NCBI RefSeq assembly: GCF_001423615.1
Contig: NZ_LMOU01000002.1
Location: 564,837 to 628,836 of the forward strand
DNA from: Microbacterium sp. Leaf159
GTDB lineage: Bacteria; Actinomycetota; Actinomycetes; Actinomycetales; Microbacteriaceae
DNA: 64,000 bases
Reading direction: 5' to 3'
The notes under the pieces were generated by a model. The model saw only the letters and a program-made list of their open reading frames with translations. It had not been told where the DNA came from and did no database searches. Position numbers and translations under genes: made by a program. Of this stretch, positions 39,903 through 48,212 are shown in pieces. Within the stretch, counting starts at the first letter, position 1. The number at the start of each line of letters is the position of its first letter.

Positions 39903-40714
39903 GGCGGGCGACGGTCGCCCTCGCAGCGACGACGCTCCTGACTCTCGCTCTCTCCGGATGCGCGACGACGGCCTCCGATGCCACCTCGACGTTCGTGCTG
40001 CCGCCGGCCGGTGCGACCCCCGACTACCAGCTCGGCGGTGCCTATGACCCGGCCGACGGCGTCGGCATCATCGGCCGAGACCGATCGGACGAGCCGGCAG
40101 AGGGGCTGTACTCGATCTGCTACGTGAACGGGTTCCAGACCCAGCCCGGCGAGCTCGACACCTGGCCGCCCCACCTGCTGCTGCAGCGCGACGGCGAGAC
40201 CGTCTTCGACCCCGACTGGCCGGATGAAGCGCTGCTCGACACCTCGACCGACGACCGCCGCGAGAGCATCGCTGAGATAGTCGCCCCGTGGATCGAAGGC
40301 TGTGCGGATGGCGGCTTCGACGCGGTCGAGTTCGACAACCTCGACTCCTACACCCGCTCCGACGGCGCGCTGACCCTCGACGACAACCTCGCTCTCGCGG
40401 CGCTGCTCGTCGACGTCGCGCACGATTCGGGTCTCGCCGCCGGGCAGAAGAACGCGGCGGAGGATGCTGCCGTGCTGCACGAACGCGCCGGGTTCGACTT
40501 CGCCGTGGTCGAGGAGTGCGCCGCCTACGAGGAGTGCGCCGCGTTCACCGACGTCTACGGCGACGCCGTGATCGACATCGAGTACTCCGACGAGCTTCCG
40601 CGCACGTTCGCCGAGATGTGCGCAGACGACGACTCCCCCGCATCCATGGTGCTGAGGGATCGCGATCTCGTCACGCCGGGGCATGAGGAGTACGTGTTCG
40701 AGACGTGCCCCTGA
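39827..40714 (+). CDS. GH114-like endo-alpha-1,4-polygalactosaminidase lipoprotein
   Basis: A secreted lipoprotein whose body matches the GH114/TM1410-like family: YDPADGVGIIGRD, YSICYVNGFQTQPGE, and the acidic pair in FDAVEFDNLDSY that would hold catalysis. The signal peptide ends in LALSGC (cysteine encoded near 39959). The start is uncertain. GTG 39827 gives a long n-region and a 76-bp overlap with the DUF899 gene; a CTG at 39899 overlapping the DUF899 stop (CTGA) would give an ideal signal peptide. Likely substrate: galactosamine-containing polysaccharide, by family only. Confidence 0.78.
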   Translation: MAAAWDLRSGDGFERGRRAVRGAQLRRATVALAATTLLTLALSGCATTASDATSTFVLPPAGATPDYQLGGAYDPADGVGIIGRDRSDEPAEGLYSICYVNGFQTQPGELDTWPPHLLLQRDGETVFDPDWPDEALLDTSTDDRRESIAEIVAPWIEGCADGGFDAVEFDNLDSYTRSDGALTLDDNLALAALLVDVAHDSGLAAGQKNAAEDAAVLHERAGFDFAVVEECAAYEECAAFTDVYGDAVIDIEYSDELPRTFAEMCADDDSPASMVLRDRDLVTPGHEEYVFETCP

Positions 40715-40738
40715 CCGCCGGTTCCGCGATGCGGGTCG

Positions 40739-40803
40739 GATCACCTGCTGAGCACGATCACCCGCTGAGCACGATCACCTGCTGAGCACGATCACCTGCC
40801 GAG
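40739..40803. repeat. 17-bp tandem repeat across the hydrolase stop codon
   Basis: GATCACCTGCTGAGCAC repeats at 40739, 40756 (one change) and 40773, with a partial fourth copy at 40790. The stop codon of the minus-strand alpha/beta hydrolase (40792-40794) lies in the fourth copy, so the array looks like repeated duplication of that gene's last bases into its 3' flank. Confidence 0.85.
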
Positions 40804-41658
40804 TAGAGCCTCGATGATGGCCTCCGGCCGCGTCACGGCGAAATAGTGCCCCTGCTCCCCGAGCTCCCGTAGGCGGGAGTTGGGCAGCTGCGTGCGCGCC
40901 CAGCGTGCGACACCGATCGGCACGTTGCCGTCGGCGTCGCCGTGCACGAGACGCACCTCCTGCCGAATGTCGCCGAGGGTGATGCCCGTCGAGTACCGCC
41001 GCAGATCATCGACCGCAGCGCGTGCTCCCTGACGCATCCCTTCGGCGGCGTCCGGGGCGATCCGCGCCTGCAGCTCCGTGTCCGCCATGATCGCGCGATC
41101 CGCGGCCGGCCAGGCATCGACGTTCGCGGCCCTGGTGCGGGCGAACGGTCCTCGCCCTTCGAGCATCGCCGTCGCGAGTCGCGGCGCGAACCGCGCTACG
41201 AGGTACAGGGTGGAGACGATCGGGATGCGGCCCTCGAGCGCGGAGCGAGGAGCCCCGGGGATCATGCCGCAGGCGAGCACGACACGGTCGATGCGCTCGG
41301 GATGCGCGAGGGCCAGAGCCAACGAATACCCCGCACCACCGGAGAAGCCCAGAGCCGCCGCCTGCGCGACGCCGAGCGCGTCGAGCAGAGCGACGGCGTC
41401 GCCACCCCCGGTGTCGAATCCGCGATCGCGCGAGGGCGAGGTGGCACCGACCCCTGGGCGATCCGGGGCGATGAGCCGCACGCCGGCTGCCACCGCAGCC
41501 TCGTGCAGCGGCAGCAGCTGATAGCGGGACCCCGGAGAGCCGTGCGCCGCGATGACGGGCGTTCCGTGCGGGTCACCGAGCTCGCAGTAGGCGATCTCTC
41601 GCTGCCCCGCCGTCAGGATGCGGGTGGGCGGAAGTGCCGCGACCGGGGACTCAGGCAC
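40792..41658 (-). CDS. Alpha/beta-fold hydrolase
   Basis: A 288-residue soluble hydrolase. The nucleophile elbow is GFSGGAG (serine at about residue 105), preceded by the oxyanion AHGSPGS. The acid is in VHGDADGNVP and the catalytic histidine in EQGHYF. Substrate unknown. Its 5' end overlaps the TetR gene by 8 bp, so the pair is one operon. The gene tail is tandemly duplicated downstream. Confidence 0.87.
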   Translation of the reverse strand: MPESPVAALPPTRILTAGQREIAYCELGDPHGTPVIAAHGSPGSRYQLLPLHEAAVAAGVRLIAPDRPGVGATSPSRDRGFDTGGGDAVALLDALGVAQAAALGFSGGAGYSLALALAHPERIDRVVLACGMIPGAPRSALEGRIPIVSTLYLVARFAPRLATAMLEGRGPFARTRAANVDAWPAADRAIMADTELQARIAPDAAEGMRQGARAAVDDLRRYSTGITLGDIRQEVRLVHGDADGNVPIGVARWARTQLPNSRLRELGEQGHYFAVTRPEAIIEALLGR

Positions 41659-42292
41659 GTGCTCGCCGCTCTGCCGACGCCGCGAGACCGTCGAGCAGCA
41701 GGTCGAGCCCGATCACGAAGCGGCGGTCGACATCGTGGAACGAGTCGAACACGGATGCCGCCCGTCGCTCGGGCGCGATGTCGATCAGCTCGAGTTCGCC
41801 GCGCCCCAGTCGGATCGCGACGTGTCCGGTGACGAAGTCGTGCACGGCGGCGTACCCGTACGCCGCGCTCTCAGCATCCAGGCCCGCCTCGCGGAGCGCC
41901 GCCACGACGCGGTGCGCGACGTCGTCGGCGGCCGGGGTGTCGAGCGCCGCACGACTGTGGGCCTCGAGGACCAGCGGATGCCGCAGCAGCAGATCACGCA
42001 GACCGCGGGCGAACGTCTCGACCGTCGCACGCCACTCCCCCGCGGGCCAGACGATGCCATCGATCGCCTCGTCGACGACGACCGCGATGAGACGGTGCCG
42101 CAGTGCATCGATCCCGCCGCTCGCACGGTGCACCGCCATCGCGGAGACACCGAGCACGTCGGCCAGCGCGCGGAAGGTCACCGACTCGAGCCCTCGGTCA
42201 TCGGCCAGACGCGTGGCCGCCTCGAGCAGGGCTGTCTGATCGACGGCCGTCGGGCGACCGGGTCTTGCGCGCTTCGGCGATTCCGCTACCAT
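41651..42292 (-). CDS. TetR family regulator
   Basis: A 213-residue repressor with HTH at about residues 25-65 (VTFRALADVLGVSAMAVHRASGG) and a C-terminal TetR_C-type domain. The ATG is at 42292. It heads an operon with the alpha/beta hydrolase and is divergent from an amidase/MFS operon; a perfect CGTTACGCGTAACG palindrome in the 38-bp gap is the probable operator for both promoters. Confidence 0.87.
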   Translation of the reverse strand: MVAESPKRARPGRPTAVDQTALLEAATRLADDRGLESVTFRALADVLGVSAMAVHRASGGIDALRHRLIAVVVDEAIDGIVWPAGEWRATVETFARGLRDLLLRHPLVLEAHSRAALDTPAADDVAHRVVAALREAGLDAESAAYGYAAVHDFVTGHVAIRLGRGELELIDIAPERRAASVFDSFHDVDRRFVIGLDLLLDGLAASAERRARA

Positions 42293-42305
42293 GACTCGAC
42301 AATAC

Positions 42306-42319
42306 CGTTACGCGTAACG
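42306..42319. promoter_or_regulatory. Palindromic operator CGTTACGCGTAACG
   Basis: A perfect 14-bp palindrome centred between the TetR start (42292, minus) and the amidase start (42331, plus). With only 38 bp between the genes, promoters and operator must overlap, typical of tight autoregulation. Confidence 0.8.
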
Positions 42320-42330
42320 AAAAGGAACCC

Positions 42331-43767
42331 ATGGACCCCCTCGTCGACCTCACGGCCCTCGAACTCGCGTCGGCCCTGCGGCGACGCGAACTCGGCGTCG
42401 TCGAGGTCACCACCCTCGCCCTCTCCCGTGCCGAGACGGTCGGCGCGGCAGTCGGCGCGTTCACGACTCTCGCTCCCGAGCGAGCGCTCGCCCGCGCCGA
42501 GAGCGCTCAACGCCGCATCGACCGCGACGAGGGCGCCGTCCTGACCGGGGTCCCGACGGCGATCAAGGACCTGGAGCCGACCAGAGGCGTACGCACCACC
42601 CTCGGCTCTGCGGTGTTCGCCGAATGGGTGCCCGACGTCGACGACGTCGTGGTCGACAGCATGGACGACGCCGGTCTCGTCTGGATCGGCAAGACCACGG
42701 TCCCCGAGCTCGGAGCCGCCTGCTACACCGAGCCAGAGGGGGCGGCGCCAGCCCGCTCGCCGCACGACCTCGAGCGTTCGGCCGCGGGGTCGAGCGGTGG
42801 GGCGGCGGCTGCCGTGGCCGCTCGAGTCATCCCGCTCTCGCAGGGCAGCGACACGGCAGGGTCGCTGCGCTCTCCGGCGAGCGCGTGCGGGATCGTCGGC
42901 CTCAAACCCAGTCGCGGGCTGCTCACGGGTGGCCTGGCCGGGCATGACGGACTGGGGCTCTCCACGAAGGGCCCGCTCGCACTGTCGGTCCGCGATGCGG
43001 CGGCGCTGCTCGATGTGCTGGCCGACGCCCCACCGGTCGGGTCGATCCATCCGCCACGGCGCACCGGCTTCCTCGCCGCCTGCGACGAGGAGGTGCCTCG
43101 ACTGCGCATCGCGGTCGCCGCCGAGTCGGTCTCGGGAACCGCGATCGACCCGCTGGTCGCAGCTGCCGTCGATGACGCCGCAGAGCTCCTCGCAGCCCTC
43201 GGTCACATCGTCAGCACCGTGAGCCAACCCACGGATCCGGTCTTCGTCGAGGCGTTCTCCGACCTGTTCAGCGCACTCGCCGCCGCGAAGCCGGTGCCCG
43301 CCGACGCCGACGCGCGACTCCGGCCGATCGTGCGATACCTGAGGGCGCGGGGCCGTGGCCTCGACGGTGGAGCGATGGCAGCATCCGCCCTGACGGTCCA
43401 GGCCTCGGCGGGGCGATGGGCCGAGCGGTTCCGTGACGCAGACGTCGTGGTGCAACCGACCATCACACGCCTTCCGGCACACGTCGGGGAACTCCGTGAC
43501 GATGGCGACCCCGCCGGCGAGCTCGCGGCGATGACGGCGTTCACCGGCAACACGATCCTCGCGAACGCGACAGGATTCCCCGCGATCAGCCTTCCGCTCG
43601 GCTGGACCCACGACGGCATCCCGATCGGCGTCATGCTCACGGCCCGCTGGGGCTGCGACGACCTGCTCCTCGCACTCAGCGCACAGATCGAGCGCGCGGC
43701 GCCCTGGCGTCACCACCTACCTCGCACGCTCGTCTCGCAGCATCCTCACCCCGAAGGAATCGCATGA
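42331..43767 (+). CDS. Amidase-signature family amidase
   Basis: A 478-residue amidase of normal length with a textbook triad: K79 (TAIKDLEP), cis-serine in AAGSSGGAAAA (S154/S155) and nucleophile S178 in GSDTAGSLRSPA. Substrate unknown. It overlaps the MFS exporter gene by four bases (ATGA), and both are probably repressed by the divergent TetR. The unit resembles a detoxification or catabolic module: amide hydrolysis plus transport. Confidence 0.9.
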   Translation: MDPLVDLTALELASALRRRELGVVEVTTLALSRAETVGAAVGAFTTLAPERALARAESAQRRIDRDEGAVLTGVPTAIKDLEPTRGVRTTLGSAVFAEWVPDVDDVVVDSMDDAGLVWIGKTTVPELGAACYTEPEGAAPARSPHDLERSAAGSSGGAAAAVAARVIPLSQGSDTAGSLRSPASACGIVGLKPSRGLLTGGLAGHDGLGLSTKGPLALSVRDAAALLDVLADAPPVGSIHPPRRTGFLAACDEEVPRLRIAVAAESVSGTAIDPLVAAAVDDAAELLAALGHIVSTVSQPTDPVFVEAFSDLFSALAAAKPVPADADARLRPIVRYLRARGRGLDGGAMAASALTVQASAGRWAERFRDADVVVQPTITRLPAHVGELRDDGDPAGELAAMTAFTGNTILANATGFPAISLPLGWTHDGIPIGVMLTARWGCDDLLLALSAQIERAAPWRHHLPRTLVSQHPHPEGIA

Positions 43768-45179
43768 CCACTCGCACCGACACCGCGGTAGCCACCCGCA
43801 ACCGCCGCTGGGCACTGACCGGCCTCGCCGTGATCGTGCTCGCCGCCGCCTCTCTGGAGGGGTTCGTCCTCCCCGCGCTCCCGAGGCTTCAGCAGGACTT
43901 CGGGGTGGATGCGGCCACCGGCGCTCTCGCGAGCGTCGTGCCGACCGTCATCACCGTGATCGTCACACCGCTCGCCGGCCGACTCGCCGACGTCTACGGC
44001 GCCGGCCGCACCCTCGCCGGCCTGGTCGCGATCGTGATCGCCGGCGGACTCACCAGCGCCTTCGCCCCCGACTTCACCCTCTTCATCGTCGGGCAGGCGC
44101 TGCAGGGCTTCGCACTCGGGATCATCCCGGTGGGCTTCGTGGTGCTGAGGCACCTCTTCCGTGCGGAGTCGATCAAGACCGCATCCGGAGTCCTCGTGGC
44201 GATGAGCGTGGCCGGTGCCGGACTCGGAGTGCTCACGGCGGGCCCGATCATCGAGGCGACCTCGCGGGCTGTGCTCTACGCGGTTCCCACCGGCGTGGTC
44301 GCTCTCGGCGCTCTTCTCTTCTTCGCGGCACGGCCCGGGTTGCAGCGCCGCGACCCCGATGCCCCCACCGGTGTCGACTGGCTCGGAGCGGGTGTCTTCG
44401 CCGTCGCGCTCGTCGTGCTCGTGGTCGCTCTCGCGAGCACGTCGTCCGCGGGATGGCTCGCTCTCCCCACGCTGGTGCTCTTCGCCGCCGCCGTCGCCCT
44501 GCTCGCGGTGTGGATCTGGATCGAGAGCAGGGTCGCGCAGCCCATGATCGACGTGGCATCTCTGCGCTCCCGATCGGTCGGAGGAGCGGTGGCCGTGGGC
44601 GTCGCGATCGGCGCAGGCTACGCGCCGATCGTCTTCCTCGTACCCCAGCTGATCGCTCAGCCCACCGAGACCGGGTACGGACTGGGCGCGACCGCGAGCC
44701 AGACCGGGCTGTTCCTCGCGGTGGCATACGCGGCGGGCGTCGTGTCGTCTGTGCTCGCCGGCCGCGCGGCGCGCACCACCGGGCTCCGCCCCGTCGGCGT
44801 CGTCGCGATGGTGATCCTCGCGCTCGGCTCGATCGTCGCCGTCCTCTCCTCGGCATCCGTCTCTCTCGTGCTGATGCTGCTGCTCGCCGGTGTCGGCGCG
44901 GCAGCCGCATCCACCGTCGTCTACGCGTCAGCCGCGATAGGGGCGGAGGCGCACGAAGTCGGCGTCTCGACCGCGCTGATCACGATCGCCCGAGCTGTCG
45001 GAGGCGCACTCGCGACCCAGGTGGTCGCATCGCTGATCACGACCGACGGCGCACCCGCCTTCATGACCTTCCAGGTCGCGTTCGGAATCGCCGCGGCGAT
45101 CTCGCTCGCGGGGGCCGGGGTCGCCTTCTGGCTGATGCCCCGAGAACGCGCGGAGGCGACCGGCGGCGCTCACTTCTGA
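43764..45179 (+). CDS. MFS transporter
   Basis: A 471-residue transporter with about twelve to fourteen helices. GRLADVYGAGRTLAG is the motif-A loop between helices 2 and 3. LEGFVLPALPRLQQDFGVD near the N-terminus is typical of DHA-type drug exporters. It is translationally coupled to the amidase gene at 42331 (ATGA) and likely shares its TetR control. Direction and substrate are inferred as efflux. Confidence 0.88.
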   Translation: MTTRTDTAVATRNRRWALTGLAVIVLAAASLEGFVLPALPRLQQDFGVDAATGALASVVPTVITVIVTPLAGRLADVYGAGRTLAGLVAIVIAGGLTSAFAPDFTLFIVGQALQGFALGIIPVGFVVLRHLFRAESIKTASGVLVAMSVAGAGLGVLTAGPIIEATSRAVLYAVPTGVVALGALLFFAARPGLQRRDPDAPTGVDWLGAGVFAVALVVLVVALASTSSAGWLALPTLVLFAAAVALLAVWIWIESRVAQPMIDVASLRSRSVGGAVAVGVAIGAGYAPIVFLVPQLIAQPTETGYGLGATASQTGLFLAVAYAAGVVSSVLAGRAARTTGLRPVGVVAMVILALGSIVAVLSSASVSLVLMLLLAGVGAAAASTVVYASAAIGAEAHEVGVSTALITIARAVGGALATQVVASLITTDGAPAFMTFQVAFGIAAAISLAGAGVAFWLMPRERAEATGGAHF

Positions 45180-45214
45180 TCTGGTGCGGGACACGCGCTC
45201 GCTAGGCTGGCCCC

Positions 45215-45895
45215 GTGAGCAAGACGGGGGATCACGCGCGCACCGCGCCGAAGGTCGCCGTGCGTGCGATCGTGTCGCGCTGGGCGCGTTCCCTCGCCGA
45301 GGTCCCCCGCTGGATCTGGATCGCCGTAGCCGCCCTCATCGCCCTGGTCCTCGTCGTGGTCGCGATCGGCGGTTTCGCGCAGGCGCAGACGGCTCCGGCC
45401 GCGCTCGGCGCGGACGACGAGGCGCGCGCCTCCGTCTACGCCGTCACCGTGCTCGATGCCGAGTTCACCGACGAGGTCGAGTCCGAGTACCTCGAGGCAG
45501 AGCCGGGCGAGAAGCTGCTCGTCATGACGATGCGCATGGAGAATCTCTCGGATGCCCCGATCGGCGTCGGCACCACGGCCGACCGCACCAAGGCCGGCCT
45601 CGTCAACACCGACGACCCGCTGATCGAGCTCACCGGAGCCACCGCGACCGACTCGGTGTCGGTCTGGCGTGCCGACGGCTCCTCGGGCCAGGTCATCCTG
45701 CAGCCCGGCGTCCCGAGCGAGGTCATGCTCGCCTGGACCGTGCCGGACGACGCCTTCCCCGACGGAGGGGTCTCCCTCGACATCCACGAGGTCGAGATCC
45801 GCCGCGGCGCGGTCATTCTGTCGTCGAGCGTCGTCACATGGCGCGCGGCAGAGACGTTCGCGCGCATCAGCGTGACTCCGACGGAGGCGCCATGA
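45215..45895 (+). CDS. Membrane-anchored protein of unknown function, trio gene 1
   Basis: A 226-residue protein with a cytoplasmic basic N-terminus, one transmembrane helix (about residues 33-55) and an extracytoplasmic beta-rich domain (PGEKLLVMTMRMENLSDAPIG) that resembles DUF4352-like immunoglobulin folds. I cannot name a family with certainty. The GTG at 45215 is the start. It is the first of three genes linked by four-base overlaps. Confidence 0.72.
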   Translation: MSKTGDHARTAPKVAVRAIVSRWARSLAEVPRWIWIAVAALIALVLVVVAIGGFAQAQTAPAALGADDEARASVYAVTVLDAEFTDEVESEYLEAEPGEKLLVMTMRMENLSDAPIGVGTTADRTKAGLVNTDDPLIELTGATATDSVSVWRADGSSGQVILQPGVPSEVMLAWTVPDDAFPDGGVSLDIHEVEIRRGAVILSSSVVTWRAAETFARISVTPTEAP

Positions 45896-46449
45896 GACGC
45901 GCCCTGCCCTGGATCCTCGGCGGCCTGCTCGTGATCGGCGCGGGTGCGGTCACCGCCGTGACGCCCGACGACGAGTCTCTGGTCGGCCCGACCGTCCAGC
46001 GCGGCTCGTTCGGTGACGCTGTCGAATCGCGCACCCTCATCGCCACGGCCTCCGAGGCGACCTTCGCCGACGAGGTGGCCGTGCCCTTCTCCGACTGGAG
46101 CGCCGAGGGCAACTGGCTCGTCGTGACGGTCGTCGCCTCTGCACCGACCACCGAGTCGGATGCCGCGATCCAGCTCGCGACGCTGGTGGTCGGCGATCGG
46201 GTGTTCCAGGCCAGCGAACGACCGTCGGCGTCGCTGAAGGCCACCCCGTTGCGCGTCGGAATCGACACCGTCGGCATGTTCGCGTTCGAGCTGCCGCCCG
46301 ACGTCGATGGGGGAACGGCCGAGCTGCGACTGACGACCTCGTACTTCACGGCCGAACTCGACGACCTCGTCGCGATCCCGCTCTCCCTCGACGGCCTGCC
46401 CCACACACCGAGCGTCGAGCTCGCCGACTCCGAGCTGGTCGCCCCGTGA
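45892..46449 (+). CDS. Membrane-anchored protein of unknown function, trio gene 2
   Basis: A 185-residue protein: an N-terminal signal anchor (residues about 5-25, LPWILGGLLVIGAGAVTAV), then a beta-rich extracytoplasmic domain with NWLVVTVVASAPTTES and MFAFELPPDVDGGTAELRL. The topology and strand pattern parallel trio gene 1, which suggests divergent duplicates. The ATG at 45892 overlaps the preceding stop (ATGA), and its own stop overlaps trio gene 3. Confidence 0.7.
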   Translation: MRRALPWILGGLLVIGAGAVTAVTPDDESLVGPTVQRGSFGDAVESRTLIATASEATFADEVAVPFSDWSAEGNWLVVTVVASAPTTESDAAIQLATLVVGDRVFQASERPSASLKATPLRVGIDTVGMFAFELPPDVDGGTAELRLTTSYFTAELDDLVAIPLSLDGLPHTPSVELADSELVAP

Positions 46450-46931
46450 CCTGGTGGCGCGAGCAGCGCACGGCGCTCATCGCCCTCGTGATCGCGGCCG
46501 CCGCCGTGGTCGGGGCGACCGTGTGGCTCGACGTCGTCCCGAGCATCCGACCGACCGACAGGGTCATCGAGGCCGAGACGACCGTCGACATCGCCGGGCA
46601 GACGCTCTCGCTGGGCCCCTCCGAGTGGGGCGAGTTCGAGGCCCCGGAAGGATCGCGCACGCTCAGCGTCCGCCTGAGCTCGACCGGAGGTTTCGACGCC
46701 TCGGTGTGCGGACCGGCGACGCTCACCGAGACCGACTCGTCCCGCACGTGGGTCAGCTCGCGAGCGGGTCTCGACGTGTCCTCCGACGAGGGCGAGAGCT
46801 CATGCACCATCGAGTCGGATGCGTACCGGATCCTGCTCGTCTTCCTGGTTCCGGATGACGCCGACGGGCCCTTCCGCCTCGACATCGAGGGGAGCGACGC
46901 CGACGTCGCCCGCTTCGTCATCGAGCCCTGA
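46446..46931 (+). CDS. Membrane-anchored protein of unknown function, trio gene 3
   Basis: A 161-residue protein with an N-terminal transmembrane helix (about residues 10-30) and an extracytoplasmic domain containing two cysteines (SVCGPATL, SSCTIESD) that may form a disulfide. The GTG at 46446 overlaps the previous stop. The last 132 bp lie antisense to the end of the convergent 427-residue membrane protein. No family recognised; coupling makes a complex with trio genes 1 and 2 plausible. Confidence 0.68.
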   Translation: MTWWREQRTALIALVIAAAAVVGATVWLDVVPSIRPTDRVIEAETTVDIAGQTLSLGPSEWGEFEAPEGSRTLSVRLSSTGGFDASVCGPATLTETDSSRTWVSSRAGLDVSSDEGESSCTIESDAYRILLVFLVPDDADGPFRLDIEGSDADVARFVIEP

Positions 46932-48083
46932 CGGACGGGTGTCGAGACCGGCCTGCGGTCGCCCGATCACGCCGTCGTAGGCTGTCGCGACGATCGCGAC
47001 CCGCAGGGGCTCTGCGAGCGCGGCGACCGCGACGGTGACGAGCGGGAAGAATCCGGCCCAGAACGACGACTCGTGGCCGCCCACGAGCAGCAGCGCTCCG
47101 CGGGTGCCTGCCTGCTCCGCGAATCCCCAGGCAGCGTACGCCAGCGCGTAGGCGCCGAAGAGCAGCGGGCCGCCCCGCCAGATCACCGTGACGGCCGCCC
47201 AGAGCCCTTCGAGCCGCATCACGAGAGTGCGGGCGACGCTCATCGCGGCGCCGCGCGCCGCTCCCCCACCCCAGCGTCCGAACGACGGGGTCGAGTCGAA
47301 GGTCGTTCCGAAGATCACACCGGCGACCGTCAGCCACGCGGCGGGAACGATGAGTGCCGCGACGAGGATGCCGAAGAGCCAGGTCGCACCCTCCCAGACG
47401 GTGGCCACAGGCTGGAGATTGACGGCGAACCAGTCTCCGAAGCTCTGCAGCCAGCCGACCGCCTGTCGATCCGCGAACCAGCCGAGAACGCCGTTCCACC
47501 ACCGGGCGACCAGAGTGAACAGCATGAACGTCCACAGCACCTCGGCGTAGGTGGCGAGGATGACCGTCCACCTCGGCAGCCGCTCGGCGAAACGGGTGAA
47601 GAGCAGGCGGGCGACCAGGGCGACGACGAGAACGGTCACCGGCAGCACGCCCACGGCGATCAGACCGCCCCGGTCGCCGATCTGCGCGAGGTCGTATCCG
47701 GAATCGGCCAGCGCGATCGCACTCGCGATCCGGAAGAAGTCGATCTGATCGACGTCGAGCAGACCCCACGCCGTGTAGAACGCGAAGAAGGGCAGGATCG
47801 CCGCGAGAGTGGCCGAGCCGAACTCGCGGATGCCGCCGGCATCCTCTCTGCGGCTGTGCGGCAGCGACGGCCGCACCGTGAGGTACATCGCGACGTAGGA
47901 GACGAGACGGGCGGCCACCGCAAGCGGCAGCAGCAGCAGGCCGCCGAGCGTGGTGTGGCCCCCGACGAAGCCGGCGAGCTCGACGAGCACCCGATGCAGG
48001 GCCTCGCCGCCGAGGTACCAGGCCATGAGCGCAGGCCAGTGCCTGGCGAAGATGCGCCCGAACGTCCGGAGGGCCTGAGACAT
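46800..48083 (-). CDS. Multi-spanning membrane protein of unknown function
   Basis: A 427-residue protein with about nine to ten hydrophobic helices between residues 35 and 380 and an acidic cytoplasmic tail (about residues 388-427). No family recognised. The start ATG at 48083 (MSQALRTFGRIFARHWPALMAW) is protein-like. Its final 44 codons overlap trio gene 3 on the other strand; either this tail is genuinely dual-coding or one gene ends earlier in related strains. It could be the integral partner of the trio, but that is positional inference. Confidence 0.72.
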   Translation of the reverse strand: MSQALRTFGRIFARHWPALMAWYLGGEALHRVLVELAGFVGGHTTLGGLLLLPLAVAARLVSYVAMYLTVRPSLPHSRREDAGGIREFGSATLAAILPFFAFYTAWGLLDVDQIDFFRIASAIALADSGYDLAQIGDRGGLIAVGVLPVTVLVVALVARLLFTRFAERLPRWTVILATYAEVLWTFMLFTLVARWWNGVLGWFADRQAVGWLQSFGDWFAVNLQPVATVWEGATWLFGILVAALIVPAAWLTVAGVIFGTTFDSTPSFGRWGGGAARGAAMSVARTLVMRLEGLWAAVTVIWRGGPLLFGAYALAYAAWGFAEQAGTRGALLLVGGHESSFWAGFFPLVTVAVAALAEPLRVAIVATAYDGVIGRPQAGLDTRPSGLDDEAGDVGVAPLDVEAEGPVGVIRNQEDEQDPVRIRLDGA

Positions 48084-48212
48084 GTGCCCTACCGTAGCCG
48101 CTCGTGCCAGTCAGAGACGTGCCGGCAGCGCGATCTACTCCCCGCGATCGCCGTCGTCAACCGCCTTCTCCGGGCTCACCTCTGCGAGCAGCATTGCGTC
48201 GTGAATGCATCG

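Noticed and set aside
47073..48212. Upstream extension of the binding-protein-like ORF
   Set aside because: The extension is antisense to the 427-residue membrane protein and has shadow composition; the signal peptide and lipobox fix the start near 48213.
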